Source: Flavobacterium indicum GPTSA100-9 = DSM 17447 (GTDB lineage Bacteria; Bacteroidota; Bacteroidia; Flavobacteriales; Flavobacteriaceae). Taken from it: a stretch of DNA of 64,000 nucleotides. How positions within the stretch are numbered: the first letter of the stretch is position 1; every line of letters begins with the position of its first letter. The position numbers and the translations under genes were made by a program. Under the pieces are notes generated by a model. That model was not told the origin of the DNA, ran no database searches, and saw only the letters and a list, made by a program, of their open reading frames with translations. The stretch lies in NCBI RefSeq assembly GCF_000455605.1, contig NC_017025.1, positions 1,798,001 to 1,862,000 of the forward strand. The letters are read 5' to 3'. Of the stretch, positions 63,790 to 64,000 are shown piece after piece.

Positions 63790-64000
63790 ATGAAAAAAAA
63801 TATACTTTTATTAATTTTCTTCATCACTGGAATGCTTTCTTTTGCGCAAAATGGAGCAAAAATTGAATTTAAGGAAGAAACTATTAATTATGGAACCGTA
63901 GTTAAAGGAGAAGACAGTGGAAAACGTATTTTTGAATTTACAAATACAGGCAATGAACCTTTGGTTATAAAAGATGCTAAAAGTAGTTGCGGATGTACTG
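63790..64000 (+). CDS. DUF1573 exported protein, N-terminal part only
   Basis: The gene starts at ATG 63790 and runs off the right edge, with 70 residues visible: signal peptide MKKNILLLIFFITGMLSFA, then the DUF1573 beta-sandwich opening (NYGTVVKGEDSGKRIFEFTN) and the NEPLVIKDAKSSCGCT motif that marks the family. Function unknown; often a small secreted protein in Bacteroidota. Confidence 0.88.
   Translation, partial: MKKNILLLIFFITGMLSFAQNGAKIEFKEETINYGTVVKGEDSGKRIFEFTNTGNEPLVIKDAKSSCGCT

Noticed and set aside
63645..63866. A 73-codon open frame before the DUF1573 gene.
   Set aside because: It overlaps the DUF1573 start in another frame and has no signal peptide or domain.
1..64000. CRISPR arrays, rRNA operons, transposases or prophage blocks.
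   Set aside because: None is visible; the only recombinase is at 28253-29506 and the repeats seen are too short or too few for an array.

Overview
The window is AT-rich, gene-dense chromosomal DNA from a member of the Bacteroidota, most likely a Flavobacteriaceae close to Flavobacterium. Supporting signs are promoters of the TAnnTTTG type, the near absence of Shine-Dalgarno sequences, a Bacteroidota-type tyrosine recombinase, a RibBA whose GTP cyclohydrolase II half is degenerate, and the gene families present. There is one tRNA, tRNA-Ser(TGA), and no rRNA or CRISPR array was seen. From 1 to about 39.3 kb almost everything lies on the minus strand; after that the strands alternate.

Region 1 (1-28.2 kb) is the notable part. 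A run of minus-strand genes contains a recognisable arsenosugar biosynthesis set (21.0-28.1 kb): arsenite methyltransferase ArsM, radical SAM ArsS, a purine nucleoside phosphorylase, two glycosyltransferases of the arsenosugar-associated TIGR04282 and TIGR04283 types, a peroxidase-like carboxymuconolactone decarboxylase (CMD) protein, a rhodanese, a PiT phosphate/arsenate-type permease and a sterol-desaturase-type hydroxylase. Next to it (12.7-20.3 kb) are a flavin and 4Fe-4S redox pair, two DUF547 proteins, a MORN-type protein and three further glycosyltransferases. Five transcription units in this region begin with the same promoter-like element, TGTCAGGAAT, exactly 12 bases, then CGTCTA or a close variant, each a short distance before the first start codon. 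The units are 7.1->3.2 kb, 9.8->8.8 kb, 20.3->12.7 kb, 21.8->20.3 kb and 28.1->21.8 kb, about 25 genes. The same stretch encodes an ECF sigma factor (10274-10858) followed by a small soluble anti-sigma candidate with a His-Cys-Cys zinc motif (9980-10255). The simplest reading is one ECF/anti-sigma-controlled regulon that takes up, methylates, adenosylates and glycosylates arsenic or a related compound, with redox and thiol-protection functions. That is an inference from sequence. Two duplicated AraC-CMD modules (1.0-2.5 and 7.2-8.7 kb) are interleaved with the regulon, and a SulP anion transporter with a leader peptide and two 5' hairpins lies in the opposite direction.

Region 2 (28.2-29.9 kb) has a tyrosine recombinase, strong inverted repeats and tRNA-Ser, a possible integration locus beside the arsenosugar genes.

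Region 3 (30-64 kb) is mostly core genome: ribBA, lptF/G-type permease, lolA, ftsK, diacylglycerol kinase and tpx in one run; an RluA-type pseudouridine synthase; panB; serine dehydratase; an RhlE-like helicase; rarD; dnaK with an unusual sigma-54-like upstream region; an ApbE / PepSY-flavoreductase / DUF2271 covalent-flavin module with an ankyrin protein; a VIT1-type transporter; a LytS/LytTR two-component pair; a cation/proton antiporter; and valS. Partial genes lie at both ends.
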